Assembly: GCA_945866165.1 (NCBI GenBank)
Contig: CAMBGO010000003.1
Span: forward strand, 1-29,688
Reading direction: 5' to 3'
Origin: Chitinophaga pinensis
GTDB lineage: Bacteria > Bacteroidota > Bacteroidia > Chitinophagales > Chitinophagaceae
Length of the DNA: 29,688 bases
In this document: positions 9,151-17,036 of the stretch, in pieces
Position numbering within the stretch: position 1 is the stretch's first letter
Layout of the letters: each line of letters starts with the position of its first letter
Notes under the pieces: model-generated
Databases searched by the model: none
The model's input: the letters and a program-made list of their open reading frames with translations, nothing else
What the model was told of the DNA's origin: nothing
Made by a program: the position numbers and the translations under genes

Positions 9151-12100
9151 TTAATGTGCCGCTTCTTCTTTCTTCACTTCTTTATGATCACCTCCTACAG
9201 CTTCACCTGCTTCATGATGTGCTTCTTCAGCAACACCTACATGCCTGTATGTATTTCTGATCTTCGCTAGATAATTTACATTTGGCAACACATGAATCTG
9301 TTCCAATACATAGAACAACCTATTTGTTTGTTCTTCATTGCGGATCTTGCTCACTGGACTGTTCTTGTCGTTTGCATTTCCAAATACAATGGCATTGGTT
9401 GGACAAGCTTGTTGACAAGCAGTTTTGATATCCCACTTTCCATCAGCACCTGTTTCAAGCGGCCTGTTTTCTTTTTTCGCTTTTAACTTACCTTCTTGCA
9501 AACGCTGAACACAGAAAGAACATTTTTCTATTACACCACGTGATCTCACGGTTACATCAGGATTCAACACCATCCTAGTGAGGTCATCATTCATCATCAT
9601 AACAGAATCTTCCAACACCTCACGCTGGTTGTCACCAAAGCTATCAGCTCCCATGTAATCAGCCCAGTTGAAACGCCTTACTTTGTAAGGACAGTTGTTT
9701 GCACAATATCTTGTTCCGATACAACGGTTATAAGTCATTTGATTCAACCCTTCACTGCTGTGGTTGGTTGCGTTAACAGGACAAACGTTTTCACATGGTG
9801 CATTGTCGCAATGCTGACAAAGCATTGGCATAAACACCACATTCAAATCATCTAAGTTGTCAGATCCTGAATCATCCCTGTATGTTGCAAAGTACCTATC
9901 GATACGCAACCAATGCATTTCATGTGAACGCATTACTTCTTTCTTACCAACAACGGCAACATTGTTTTCAGAAGTACATGCAACCGTACATGCTCCACAA
10001 CCAATACATGAATTAAGGTCGATGCTCATTCCCCACTTAGGTCCTGGATAAGGATGGCTTGGATAAAGCGTTCCCTCGGCAGCATAGTCGTTTGTATTTT
10101 TTGCATAATCCTCTACTAACTCATGACGAACATCAGCAAGTATTGTTGGATTTTTCTTGAATTCATTAAGTGAATATTCACGAACCACTTCAGCACGACC
10201 TTCATATTGATTATGAGATTGAGTGTAAGCAATTTTGTATGTCTCTTTCGACTTCTCGAAACTTACATTAGAAACACTGTAGGAGAAACTCTTACCATCG
10301 AAGCTAACAAGTGGAAAAGCATTTTGACCAACATTGGCAGCAGCGCGTCCTGTTTTCTCAGACCTTCCATATCCCAATGCAACAGCGATAACATTTTTGT
10401 GAACACCAGGAATAACCAATACAGGAAGTATATACTCCAATGCACCAGCTTTTATCTTAATTACAGGCTTATCAACTTCAACTTCATAATTATCATCAAC
10501 GGTGATACCCAATTCCTTTGCCATGGCATAGGAAATGATAGCATAGTTATCCCATGTTGCTTTTGTGATCGGATCAGGCATTTCTTGCAACCAAGGATTG
10601 TTTGCATCTTTACCTGCACCCATTGACACTTTTGTATAAACAACCAACTCTGTTTTACCAGAAGGCTTTATTGCAGTAAGTGAAGGAACAGCAGCAGCAA
10701 GAGAAGCACTGATGTAACTTCCAGCAGATTGAGCCACAGGTGTTTCAACAACACCATCTTGCAACGCTTTGTCCCAAGCCGTTTGTGAACCGAATTGGTT
10801 CAACCAATATTGTTTGAAATAATCTCCATATGTTGTTGTCTCACCACTCCATTTCAAAAGAGAAGATTGGTATGCCCTTGTTTTAAACAAAGGTGCGATG
10901 GTTGGTTGAATGAAACTAAGATACCCTGATTTCATTTCTGCGTCACCCCAACTCTCAAGATAATGGTGATTTGGTAAAACGAATTTGCAAAGAGATGTTG
11001 TTTCATCTTCTCTATCATTGAAAGAAACAGATACACCTACTTTTTTTAACCCTGATTCGAATTTTTTTGCATCAAAATAATCATAAGCAGGATTCACACC
11101 ATGAACCATCAACGCTCCTACTTTCCCATCGTTCATGTCTTGAACAAGCTGAACCATCGCCGCATCATCACCCTGGCGTGTATTTAATGTAGTGCTCCAA
11201 TCGATTGTATTTCCATAAGCACCAAGCAACTGATTGATTGCATTCACTACCAACTGAACATCGGCATTGTTGCTACCACTTATAACAAGTGAAGCTGAAC
11301 CCGAAGCCTTCAATGCCTCAGCAGCAGATTTAATTCCTTTCTTCAAACGCTCATCTGCGATCGATGGTGCAGCAACTGCTCCACCCAAGGCAGCATAAAG
11401 ATTCAATGCAACAGCACCTTCTTCAGATGGAAGGTGAACATAGCGATCATCAGCATTGGCACCGCTTAAGCTGAGCATGCTTTCGAAACTGATATGCTTG
11501 CTCATCTCAGGATTCTGCTGGTTTATTTTTCTTCCTACAGCATATTGACGTGCATATTCAACTGGACTTAACCAAGTACCGAGGAAATCGGCACCAAGAC
11601 TAACAATTGTTTTAGCCTTGTCAAATTGATAAGAAGGAATTGCTCTTTTGCCAAACGACAATGCATTTGCATTCAATATGCCATTTGCGGAAATGGCATC
11701 ATATTGCACGTGACGTGATCCTGGGTATTTAGCTAAGAAAGATGCAATGATATTTTTTGTTGTAATTGAGTTGATTGTTTCTGTAAGCAATACAACAGAT
11801 TTTCCTCCAATGCCAGCAAGACCATCAGCCACCATCTTATCGAATGCCTCGAAAGTACTTGCTTCTTTACCATTGGCAATTGGGTAACGCAAACGGGCTG
11901 TATCGTATAAGCCAAGAACGGAGGCCTGCACACGTGCAGAAGTTCCACCTTTTGTAACAGAAGAAAGTTCGTTGCCCTCGATTTTAATTGGACGACCATC
12001 ACGAACTTTTGCAACCACAGGAATAGCGTCACCATCCTGCATAAATGTTGTTGCATAATAATTAGGAACACCTGGTATAATTGTATCAGGCTTGTTAAGG

Positions 12101-12330
12101 TAAGGGATGCTTTTTTTGATAGGCATCTCGCAACCAGCAGCAGCAGCGGCTGCAGCAGTGCTAAATCCAAGGTATTTAAGAAAATCTCTTCTAGGAGATT
12201 TTGCATCCATCAATCCATTTCCAGATTCAGGAACCACAAGGTCTTCGCCGAATTCATCTTGAACCCCATCTTGATAGCTATCGCTGTTTTTCAATTCACC
12301 GAAACTCTGCCAGTATTTTTTTTGCTTCAT
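9151..12330 (-). CDS. actB: alternative complex III iron-sulfur subunit ActB (molybdopterin-fold plus ferredoxin domains)
   Basis: This 1059-residue periplasmic subunit fuses a molybdopterin-oxidoreductase-like domain (about 70-720) to a PsrB-like four-cluster ferredoxin domain (about 760-1010). A Tat motif SPRRDFLKYLG lies at residues 45-55, after a 44-residue extension usual for ActB, and is followed by Ala-rich sequence and C67, a possible lipidation site. Cluster ligands are C775, C778, C781, C785; C838, C841, C846, C850; C870, C876, C880; C937, C940; C972, C976. In the family the molybdopterin-like domain carries no molybdenum cofactor. ActB passes electrons from quinol at ActC to the hemes of ActA. 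The C-terminus is rich in Glu, Lys and His. It lies 49 bases after actA. Confidence 0.97.
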   Translation of the reverse strand: MKQKKYWQSFGELKNSDSYQDGVQDEFGEDLVVPESGNGLMDAKSPRRDFLKYLGFSTAAAAAAAGCEMPIKKSIPYLNKPDTIIPGVPNYYATTFMQDGDAIPVVAKVRDGRPIKIEGNELSSVTKGGTSARVQASVLGLYDTARLRYPIANGKEASTFEAFDKMVADGLAGIGGKSVVLLTETINSITTKNIIASFLAKYPGSRHVQYDAISANGILNANALSFGKRAIPSYQFDKAKTIVSLGADFLGTWLSPVEYARQYAVGRKINQQNPEMSKHISFESMLSLSGANADDRYVHLPSEEGAVALNLYAALGGAVAAPSIADERLKKGIKSAAEALKASGSASLVISGSNNADVQLVVNAINQLLGAYGNTIDWSTTLNTRQGDDAAMVQLVQDMNDGKVGALMVHGVNPAYDYFDAKKFESGLKKVGVSVSFNDREDETTSLCKFVLPNHHYLESWGDAEMKSGYLSFIQPTIAPLFKTRAYQSSLLKWSGETTTYGDYFKQYWLNQFGSQTAWDKALQDGVVETPVAQSAGSYISASLAAAVPSLTAIKPSGKTELVVYTKVSMGAGKDANNPWLQEMPDPITKATWDNYAIISYAMAKELGITVDDNYEVEVDKPVIKIKAGALEYILPVLVIPGVHKNVIAVALGYGRSEKTGRAAANVGQNAFPLVSFDGKSFSYSVSNVSFEKSKETYKIAYTQSHNQYEGRAEVVREYSLNEFKKNPTILADVRHELVEDYAKNTNDYAAEGTLYPSHPYPGPKWGMSIDLNSCIGCGACTVACTSENNVAVVGKKEVMRSHEMHWLRIDRYFATYRDDSGSDNLDDLNVVFMPMLCQHCDNAPCENVCPVNATNHSSEGLNQMTYNRCIGTRYCANNCPYKVRRFNWADYMGADSFGDNQREVLEDSVMMMNDDLTRMVLNPDVTVRSRGVIEKCSFCVQRLQEGKLKAKKENRPLETGADGKWDIKTACQQACPTNAIVFGNANDKNSPVSKIRNEEQTNRLFYVLEQIHVLPNVNYLAKIRNTYRHVGVAEEAHHEAGEAVGGDHKEVKKEEAAH

Positions 12331-12379
12331 ATCAGTTTCTATGGTTGTGACTAGTATTGCTTGTTGCTATATCGTATTA

Positions 12380-13642
12380 TTAATAATGACATTTTTGACA
12401 TTCCGTTCCACCAATTTTCTCAACTGTCACACTATCCAGCGTTCCTTTTTTAAGGTCTTCGTGGAACTTCTCGTAAATGCTATAAAATTTATTTTCGGTG
12501 AATTGAACCTTGGATTCACGGTGACAATTGATACACCAGCCCATGCTCAAATCAGAATATTGATACACCTCGCCCATCTTTTGGATTTCACCATGACAAG
12601 TTTGACAATTTTGCTTTCCAGCTGTAACGTGTTGTGAATGGTTGAAATAAACATGGTCAGGTAGGTTGTGAATGCGAATCCATTCAATTGCTTTCCCCTT
12701 TCCTGTGTATTTTTTGGCGTCTGGATCCCATCCAGCGTATTGATATAATTTTTGAATCTCTGCAGTACCATCCACTTTTGAACCGTCTTCACGTAAGAGT
12801 TGTGGCCCCTTTACATATTCATTGATTCCCATGTGGCAATTCATACAAACATTAACCGATGGAATGTTTGCGTGCTTGCTTTCTTGAGCACCACCATGAC
12901 AATACAAACAATTGATTTGATTGATGCCTGCGTGTACCGTATGAGAATAATAGATAGGTTGTTCAGGTTGATAATTCTTTGACCTTCCAAGTCCTTGGGC
13001 AGACTGGAATGTAACATATCCACCTACAAGAAAGAAAATAATCGCAAGGATAGCGATGTAGGCCTTGTTTCTATAAAAAGGAATTGGCTCAGCAGATCGC
13101 ACACCCTCAGCTTGATCAGTAATTTTACGGAGGTTGCTATTTACTTGTAAGAGTATAAGTGCAATTACAGCGAGAATCAATGTAAGAATACCATAAAGCA
13201 AGTTCGAGTCAGATTCTTCAGCACCACCAGCGGCAGAGCCATCTGTTGGTGCAGCAGTAACGCCAGCTGCCACTTTTGCAGCTCCTCCTGTATTGATATA
13301 ATCCAAAATAGCATCTATATCCTGGTCTTTCAACTCAGGAAACGCGGTCATTTGAACCTTGTTGTATTCATTGTATACAGCAACAGCTCTAGGATATCCT
13401 TTCTTGATGACAGCAGCACTGTTTCTAACCCACTCATATAGCATTTTCTTGTCATCCCAACGGTCCTCAACACCTTTTAGAGCAGGTCCGACCAACTGCT
13501 TGTCTATGGCATGGCAAGATGCACACTTTGCATTGAAAAGTGCCTTACCATCCTGGGCTTGAGCCATCTGTGCAATGGAAAAAAAGGCAACAAAAATTAA
13601 GACCGATTGAAGCTTTTGTAAGATTTTTCTTTTCTTGTTCAT
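12380..13642 (-). CDS. actA: alternative complex III multiheme cytochrome ActA with N-terminal cytochrome c domain
   Basis: I chose the ATG at 13642 (420 residues) because it begins directly with a signal peptide (MNKKRKILQKLQ...AQAQ) and leaves a leader of about 40 bases behind the promoter at 13690-13722. The in-frame ATG at 13675 would add 11 residues ahead of it. Domains in order are a monoheme cytochrome c (C40-C43-H44, likely ligand M98), helix 147-167, a short cytoplasmic loop, helix 194-212, and a pentaheme domain with CxxCH starting at C245, C266, C346, C370 and C415. The last motif lies one residue before the stop. ActA receives electrons from ActB; the extra heme domain could deliver them to CuA. 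It is the first gene of the operon. Confidence 0.93.
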   Translation of the reverse strand: MNKKRKILQKLQSVLIFVAFFSIAQMAQAQDGKALFNAKCASCHAIDKQLVGPALKGVEDRWDDKKMLYEWVRNSAAVIKKGYPRAVAVYNEYNKVQMTAFPELKDQDIDAILDYINTGGAAKVAAGVTAAPTDGSAAGGAEESDSNLLYGILTLILAVIALILLQVNSNLRKITDQAEGVRSAEPIPFYRNKAYIAILAIIFFLVGGYVTFQSAQGLGRSKNYQPEQPIYYSHTVHAGINQINCLYCHGGAQESKHANIPSVNVCMNCHMGINEYVKGPQLLREDGSKVDGTAEIQKLYQYAGWDPDAKKYTGKGKAIEWIRIHNLPDHVYFNHSQHVTAGKQNCQTCHGEIQKMGEVYQYSDLSMGWCINCHRESKVQFTENKFYSIYEKFHEDLKKGTLDSVTVEKIGGTECQKCHY

Positions 13643-13689
13643 ACCCGCAGTGGATTGTGTTGAAGTGGAATACATCCTTTAAATCGCTG

Positions 13690-13722
13690 CAAATTTAAGG
13701 CAGTATTTTAAGATAATATCAA
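13690..13722 (-). promoter_or_regulatory. predicted Bacteroidota-type promoter of the act-cox operon
   Basis: On the minus strand TAAATTTG (13697-13690) matches the Bacteroidota -7 consensus TAnnTTTG exactly. A TTG at 13722-13720 stands 22 bases upstream, slightly longer than the usual 19-21 base spacer to the -33 element. The expected transcription start is near 13683, giving a leader of about 40 bases to the preferred actA start at 13642. No other exact TAnnTTTG was found in this divergent region on either strand. This is a consensus match only. Confidence 0.45.
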
Positions 13723-13880
13723 CATATATAATATTTTTTTAACTCAATACCAGTCTGCATTTCAGCCAATCCATAGATTTAACTGGTGATATTTGTCATG
13801 AAAATGCAAGATTGTTAAAGGTTGAAAATAAATCATACCTCGATTTTAGATGACATTCCTTTTTTTCTTCTCTTTGCAGC

Positions 13881-14762
13881 ATGTTTAATAAGTTACAGCA
13901 AAAGTGGAAAGTTGGAGGCATACAGCTATTTCTTATCCTTTGCACATTTGCCGTCACCGGAAGCCTTACAGCTTTCATTTCTGAGCGCATAACCAACTGG
14001 GTTGGATTCGATGAGAATACCTTATTCGCTTGGAAAATTCTTCTCAGATTAAGCATATTGATCTTTGGATACCAATTCATCATTCTAGCTGTTTCATTCG
14101 TATTCGGACAATTCAGGTTTTTTTGGAACTATGAAAAGAAAATCCTGACCAAAATGGGATTTATCAAAAGAAAAGCTCCCAAAATAGAAGCTTTCAAGCT
14201 GGCTATTTTTGCCTCAGGAAAAGGAAGCAATGCTGAAAAAATTATTCAATACTTTGATAATGAGCAACTTGTAAAAGTATCAATGGTTGTTTGCAATAAT
14301 CCTGAAGCAGGGGTTTTGGACATTGCGAAACATCATAATATCAAAACGTTGGTTATTGATAAAAAAACATTCACCCAAACAGAAGAATACGTTCAACTGC
14401 TTAAAAATGAAGGAATTACACATATTATTTTAGCAGGATTCCTTTGGAAGGTCCCAGAAACAATGATCAATGGCTACCGAAACAAAATCCTAAATATCCA
14501 CCCAGCCCTGCTACCCAATTTTGGCGGAAAAGGGATGTATGGAGATAAAGTACATGAGGCAGTGATAGCATCTGGACAAAAAGAAACCGGCATCACGATT
14601 CACCTAGTTGATGAACACTATGACCATGGCACCACTGTTTTCCAAGCAAGTGTAGCCATTGAAGAGTCTGATACCGAATCTTCTATTGCACAAAAAGTAC
14701 ATGCCTTGGAGCACCTTCACTACCCAAGAGTGATTGCTGAATGGTTGGGAACGGAACAATAA
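13881..14762 (+). CDS. purN: DUF6787-like membrane domain fused to phosphoribosylglycinamide formyltransferase (PurN)
   Basis: Residues 1-96 resemble the small Bacteroidota membrane family DUF6787: KLQQKWKVGGIQLFLILCTF, a second helix at about 54-77, then FGQFRFFWNYEKK. Residues 105-293 are a complete PurN, which transfers formyl from 10-formyl-tetrahydrofolate to GAR in purine synthesis. The catalytic residues are N205 and H207 (ILNIHPALLP) and D248 (HYDHG), and the GAR-binding loop ASGKGSN lies at 111-117. The frame is open across the joint with no stop or slippery run, so this looks like a true fusion that would tether the enzyme to the inner membrane. M92 (KMGFIK) could be an internal start for a soluble form. 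The gene stands alone, divergent from the act operon. Confidence 0.9.
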   Translation: MFNKLQQKWKVGGIQLFLILCTFAVTGSLTAFISERITNWVGFDENTLFAWKILLRLSILIFGYQFIILAVSFVFGQFRFFWNYEKKILTKMGFIKRKAPKIEAFKLAIFASGKGSNAEKIIQYFDNEQLVKVSMVVCNNPEAGVLDIAKHHNIKTLVIDKKTFTQTEEYVQLLKNEGITHIILAGFLWKVPETMINGYRNKILNIHPALLPNFGGKGMYGDKVHEAVIASGQKETGITIHLVDEHYDHGTTVFQASVAIEESDTESSIAQKVHALEHLHYPRVIAEWLGTEQ

Positions 14763-14800
14763 ATCCCTCTTAAAGCATGCTTCCTTTAAAAATAACAAAA

Positions 14801-14835
14801 TTGTTGATTTGAAATCAACCAATTTATATTTACTT
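14801..14835 (+). terminator. possible rho-independent terminator after the purN fusion
   Basis: GTTGAT (14803-14808) pairs with ATCAAC (14814-14819) around a five-base loop, and TT/AA extend the stem past one bulged C. A T-rich stretch (14823-14835) follows. The stem is A/T-rich and short, so strength is uncertain. A second weak inverted repeat, TTAAAG/CTTTAA, lies at 14770-14789 just past the purN stop codon and may act with it. The placement, 40 bases after a stop codon and before a gene with its own start region, supports the call. Confidence 0.4.
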
Positions 14836-14876
14836 ACAAAATTCTACCGCATCAAAAAGAATACCAAGTAATAGCA

Positions 14877-15638
14877 TTGAAAAAAATTCTATACCTAAGT
14901 TTACTATGTTTCATTGCCATCAAAACCAATTCACAAAATTGGTTAACAGGCAAGGTGTATGATTCAACTAGGATGATTGCCATCCCATCCGTTAAAGTAA
15001 GCTCAACGAAAGGCGAAGTAACTTTTACAGATTCAGTTGGCAGGTATGCAATACCCGTTCAAATAAACGATACTATTTTTTTTACCTACCGTGGAAAATC
15101 TACTACCCTCTTCCCGGTAAAAAACATTCGATATACGGCCGGCTTTGATATTGCATTGCAAGTGAGGGTTCAAGACAAATACCAAACACTTAAAGAAGTT
15201 GTAGTAATTGGAAAAACTTACAAACAAGACTCGCTTGAAAACCGAGAATACTATTCAAGGGTATTTAATTTCGATCGAGGTGGTATGCGCATATCCGAAA
15301 CAGGAACGATGGGAGGCACGCCAGGACTGGATCTTGGAAGCATGATTCAAATGTTTCAGTTCAGGAAAAACAAAAGCATCAAAAAATTTCAGAACCGCCT
15401 GATTGAAGAAGAAGAAAATAAATTCATTGACCATAAATTCAATAAACAACTGATTCAGCAACTAACCAAACTAAGTGGCAGGGATCTAGAAAAATTTATG
15501 ATAGCTTATCGTCCTCCTTATGAATTTGTAGTTTCCAGTGAAGAATATGAATTTCTAAAATACATCTTGGATGCTTCAAAATATTTTAAAGAAGGAATCT
15601 TGCCCGAGGATTTTATCAGAAAAAATATAAATCGATAG
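14877..15638 (+). CDS. secreted protein with carboxypeptidase-regulatory-like domain, function unknown
   Basis: The start is TTG at 14877. It is followed at once by a signal peptide (KKILYLSLLCFIAIKTNSQ), and no ATG lies nearby in frame upstream, so the rare start is well supported. Residues 22-97 resemble the CarboxypepD_reg-like beta-sandwich found at the front of TonB-dependent receptors: LTGKVYDSTRMIAIPSVKV, TFTDSVGRYAIPV. Here no barrel follows; residues 98-253 form a charged, mostly helical region with no recognised domain. Proteins of this layout are common and uncharacterised in Bacteroidota. It lies 114 bases after purN and 115 before the first serine hydrolase, on the same strand, so it may or may not belong to that cluster. 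Confidence 0.75.
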   Translation: MKKILYLSLLCFIAIKTNSQNWLTGKVYDSTRMIAIPSVKVSSTKGEVTFTDSVGRYAIPVQINDTIFFTYRGKSTTLFPVKNIRYTAGFDIALQVRVQDKYQTLKEVVVIGKTYKQDSLENREYYSRVFNFDRGGMRISETGTMGGTPGLDLGSMIQMFQFRKNKSIKKFQNRLIEEEENKFIDHKFNKQLIQQLTKLSGRDLEKFMIAYRPPYEFVVSSEEYEFLKYILDASKYFKEGILPEDFIRKNINR

Positions 15639-15720
15639 CTTACAACCTTTTTTGTCCGCGCTTATAACAGACAATATTCTTTATCGCTTTAAAAGGAAGA
15701 TCATGTTTGCCTCTCAAACA

Positions 15721-15748
15721 ATTTATCTTATCTTCAAAGAAGATAAAT
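15721..15748 (+). promoter_or_regulatory. inverted repeat just upstream of the serine hydrolase start
   Basis: ATTTATCTT (15721-15729) is an exact reverse complement of AAGATAAAT (15740-15748), leaving a ten-base loop. An alternative inner pairing ATCTT/AAGAT is also possible. The 3' arm ends five bases before the ATG at 15754, so a folded leader would cover the ribosome-binding region. The repeat could equally be a protein-binding operator. With only two G/C pairs the hairpin is weak, and no regulator gene is adjacent. Confidence 0.3.
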
Positions 15749-15753
15749 AAGCC

Positions 15754-17034
15754 ATGAAAAAATTATTCATTCTACAGATACTATTGCTATCAATCCTAGT
15801 AACAAAGGCACAAACAACAAATTCTAAAACAGCGATTGCAGTTGATCCAAGTTACCTACTTGCTAATAGAACCAATATCGCAGATCGAGCAATCCAAGAA
15901 TGGGTTGATAAAGGTTGGATGAATGGTGGCGTTGGACTGATTATGCACAATGGCAAAATTGCATACTATAAGGCATTTGGTTATGATAATATTGAAAAGA
16001 AAACACCCATGCGCGTTGATCATATTTTCAGGATCGCATCACAAACAAAAGCCATTACTAGTGTTGCAGTGATGATGCTTTTTGAAGAAGGAAAATTTTT
16101 GCTTGATGAACCCATTTCAAAATTCATTCCTGAATTCAAAAATCCACATGTATTAGACAAGTTCAATGAAATTGATTCATCATACACAACAACCCCTGCA
16201 AAAAGAGAAGTCACCATTAGAGACCTACTCACCCATACATCTGGCATTGGATATGCTCAAATCGGATCAGCTGCTTCAAATGCTATCTATGCAAAAAACG
16301 GCGTAGTGGGTGGAATTGGAGTTGATAATATCACTCTTGCAGAAAACATCAAGCGATTGGGAACACTTCCACTATTTCACAATCCTGGTGAACGTTTCAC
16401 ATATGGATTAAACACGGATGTTCTTGGCTATCTAGTTCAGGTTGTTTCAGGAATGAGCTTTGGTGAATTTCTTTCTAAAAAAATCTTTCTTCCCCTTGGG
16501 ATGAACGATACTTATTTCAATATTCCGAAAGAAAAACAAAACAGGTTGGTTTCACTATATTCCCAAAAGGATGGAGTACTTGAAATGATGCCTGAAACAT
16601 ATAAAATTAATGGCACATTTTATAGAGATTATCCCAACAAGGGATTCCCCATGCAAAGCGGTGGTGGCGGACTTTCATCAACCATCATGGATTATGCAAT
16701 CTTTCTTCAGATGATGCTTAATGAAGGAACTTATAATGGTGCTCGCATCCTTAGCAGAAACACTGTTCGCATGATGACCATGAACCAAATTGGTGAAATT
16801 ACGAATGGCGTTAATAAATTCGGGCTTGGATTTGGGATCACGACTGAAAGGGGAAGTGCCAAACTTCCAACACAAGAAGAGACTTACGATTGGGGTGGTA
16901 TGTTTGCTACAACCTATTGGGTTGATCCAAGAGAAAAAATTGTTGGTTTGTTTTTCCGCAACATATATCCAACACAAAATGGTGATATCAGCGACCGCTT
17001 TCGTGTATTAATGTATCAGGCTATAAAAAATTAA
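15754..17034 (+). CDS. exported serine hydrolase, class C beta-lactamase-like family
   Basis: A 426-residue exported enzyme (signal peptide MKKLFILQILLLSILVTKA) of the Pfam Beta-lactamase family, which includes esterases, D-amino-acid peptidases, carboxypeptidases and beta-lactamases. The catalytic motifs are S96-Q-T-K99 with nucleophile Ser96, Y217-G-L-N220, and W380-G-G382 where KTG or HxG usually stands. The replaced third motif is usual in esterase-like members and argues against a true beta-lactamase. The HTSG near residue 161 is another family signature. The stop codon is followed after two bases by the dipeptidase start, indicating co-translation. The substrate is unknown; the neighbours suggest an amide or peptide. 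Confidence 0.9.
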   Translation: MKKLFILQILLLSILVTKAQTTNSKTAIAVDPSYLLANRTNIADRAIQEWVDKGWMNGGVGLIMHNGKIAYYKAFGYDNIEKKTPMRVDHIFRIASQTKAITSVAVMMLFEEGKFLLDEPISKFIPEFKNPHVLDKFNEIDSSYTTTPAKREVTIRDLLTHTSGIGYAQIGSAASNAIYAKNGVVGGIGVDNITLAENIKRLGTLPLFHNPGERFTYGLNTDVLGYLVQVVSGMSFGEFLSKKIFLPLGMNDTYFNIPKEKQNRLVSLYSQKDGVLEMMPETYKINGTFYRDYPNKGFPMQSGGGGLSSTIMDYAIFLQMMLNEGTYNGARILSRNTVRMMTMNQIGEITNGVNKFGLGFGITTERGSAKLPTQEETYDWGGMFATTYWVDPREKIVGLFFRNIYPTQNGDISDRFRVLMYQAIKN

Positions 17035-17036
17035 AA

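Noticed and set aside
10207..10626. Open plus-strand frame of 139 codons inside actB
   Set aside because: It lies antisense to the well-supported ActB coding sequence and shows no domain, signal or coding-like composition.
9151..12330. ActB as an active molybdopterin oxidoreductase
   Set aside because: Its context and ferredoxin-domain layout are those of ActB in alternative complex III, whose molybdopterin-like domain is known to lack the cofactor.
12376..12387. ATTATTAATAAT palindrome at the end of actA
   Set aside because: It is a short all-A/T palindrome expected by chance in low-G+C DNA, with no loop or tract to support a terminator.
13788..13795. GATATTTG as a -7 promoter element for the purN fusion gene
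   Set aside because: It has one mismatch to TAnnTTTG and no TTG at suitable distance upstream, so it is not strong enough to list.
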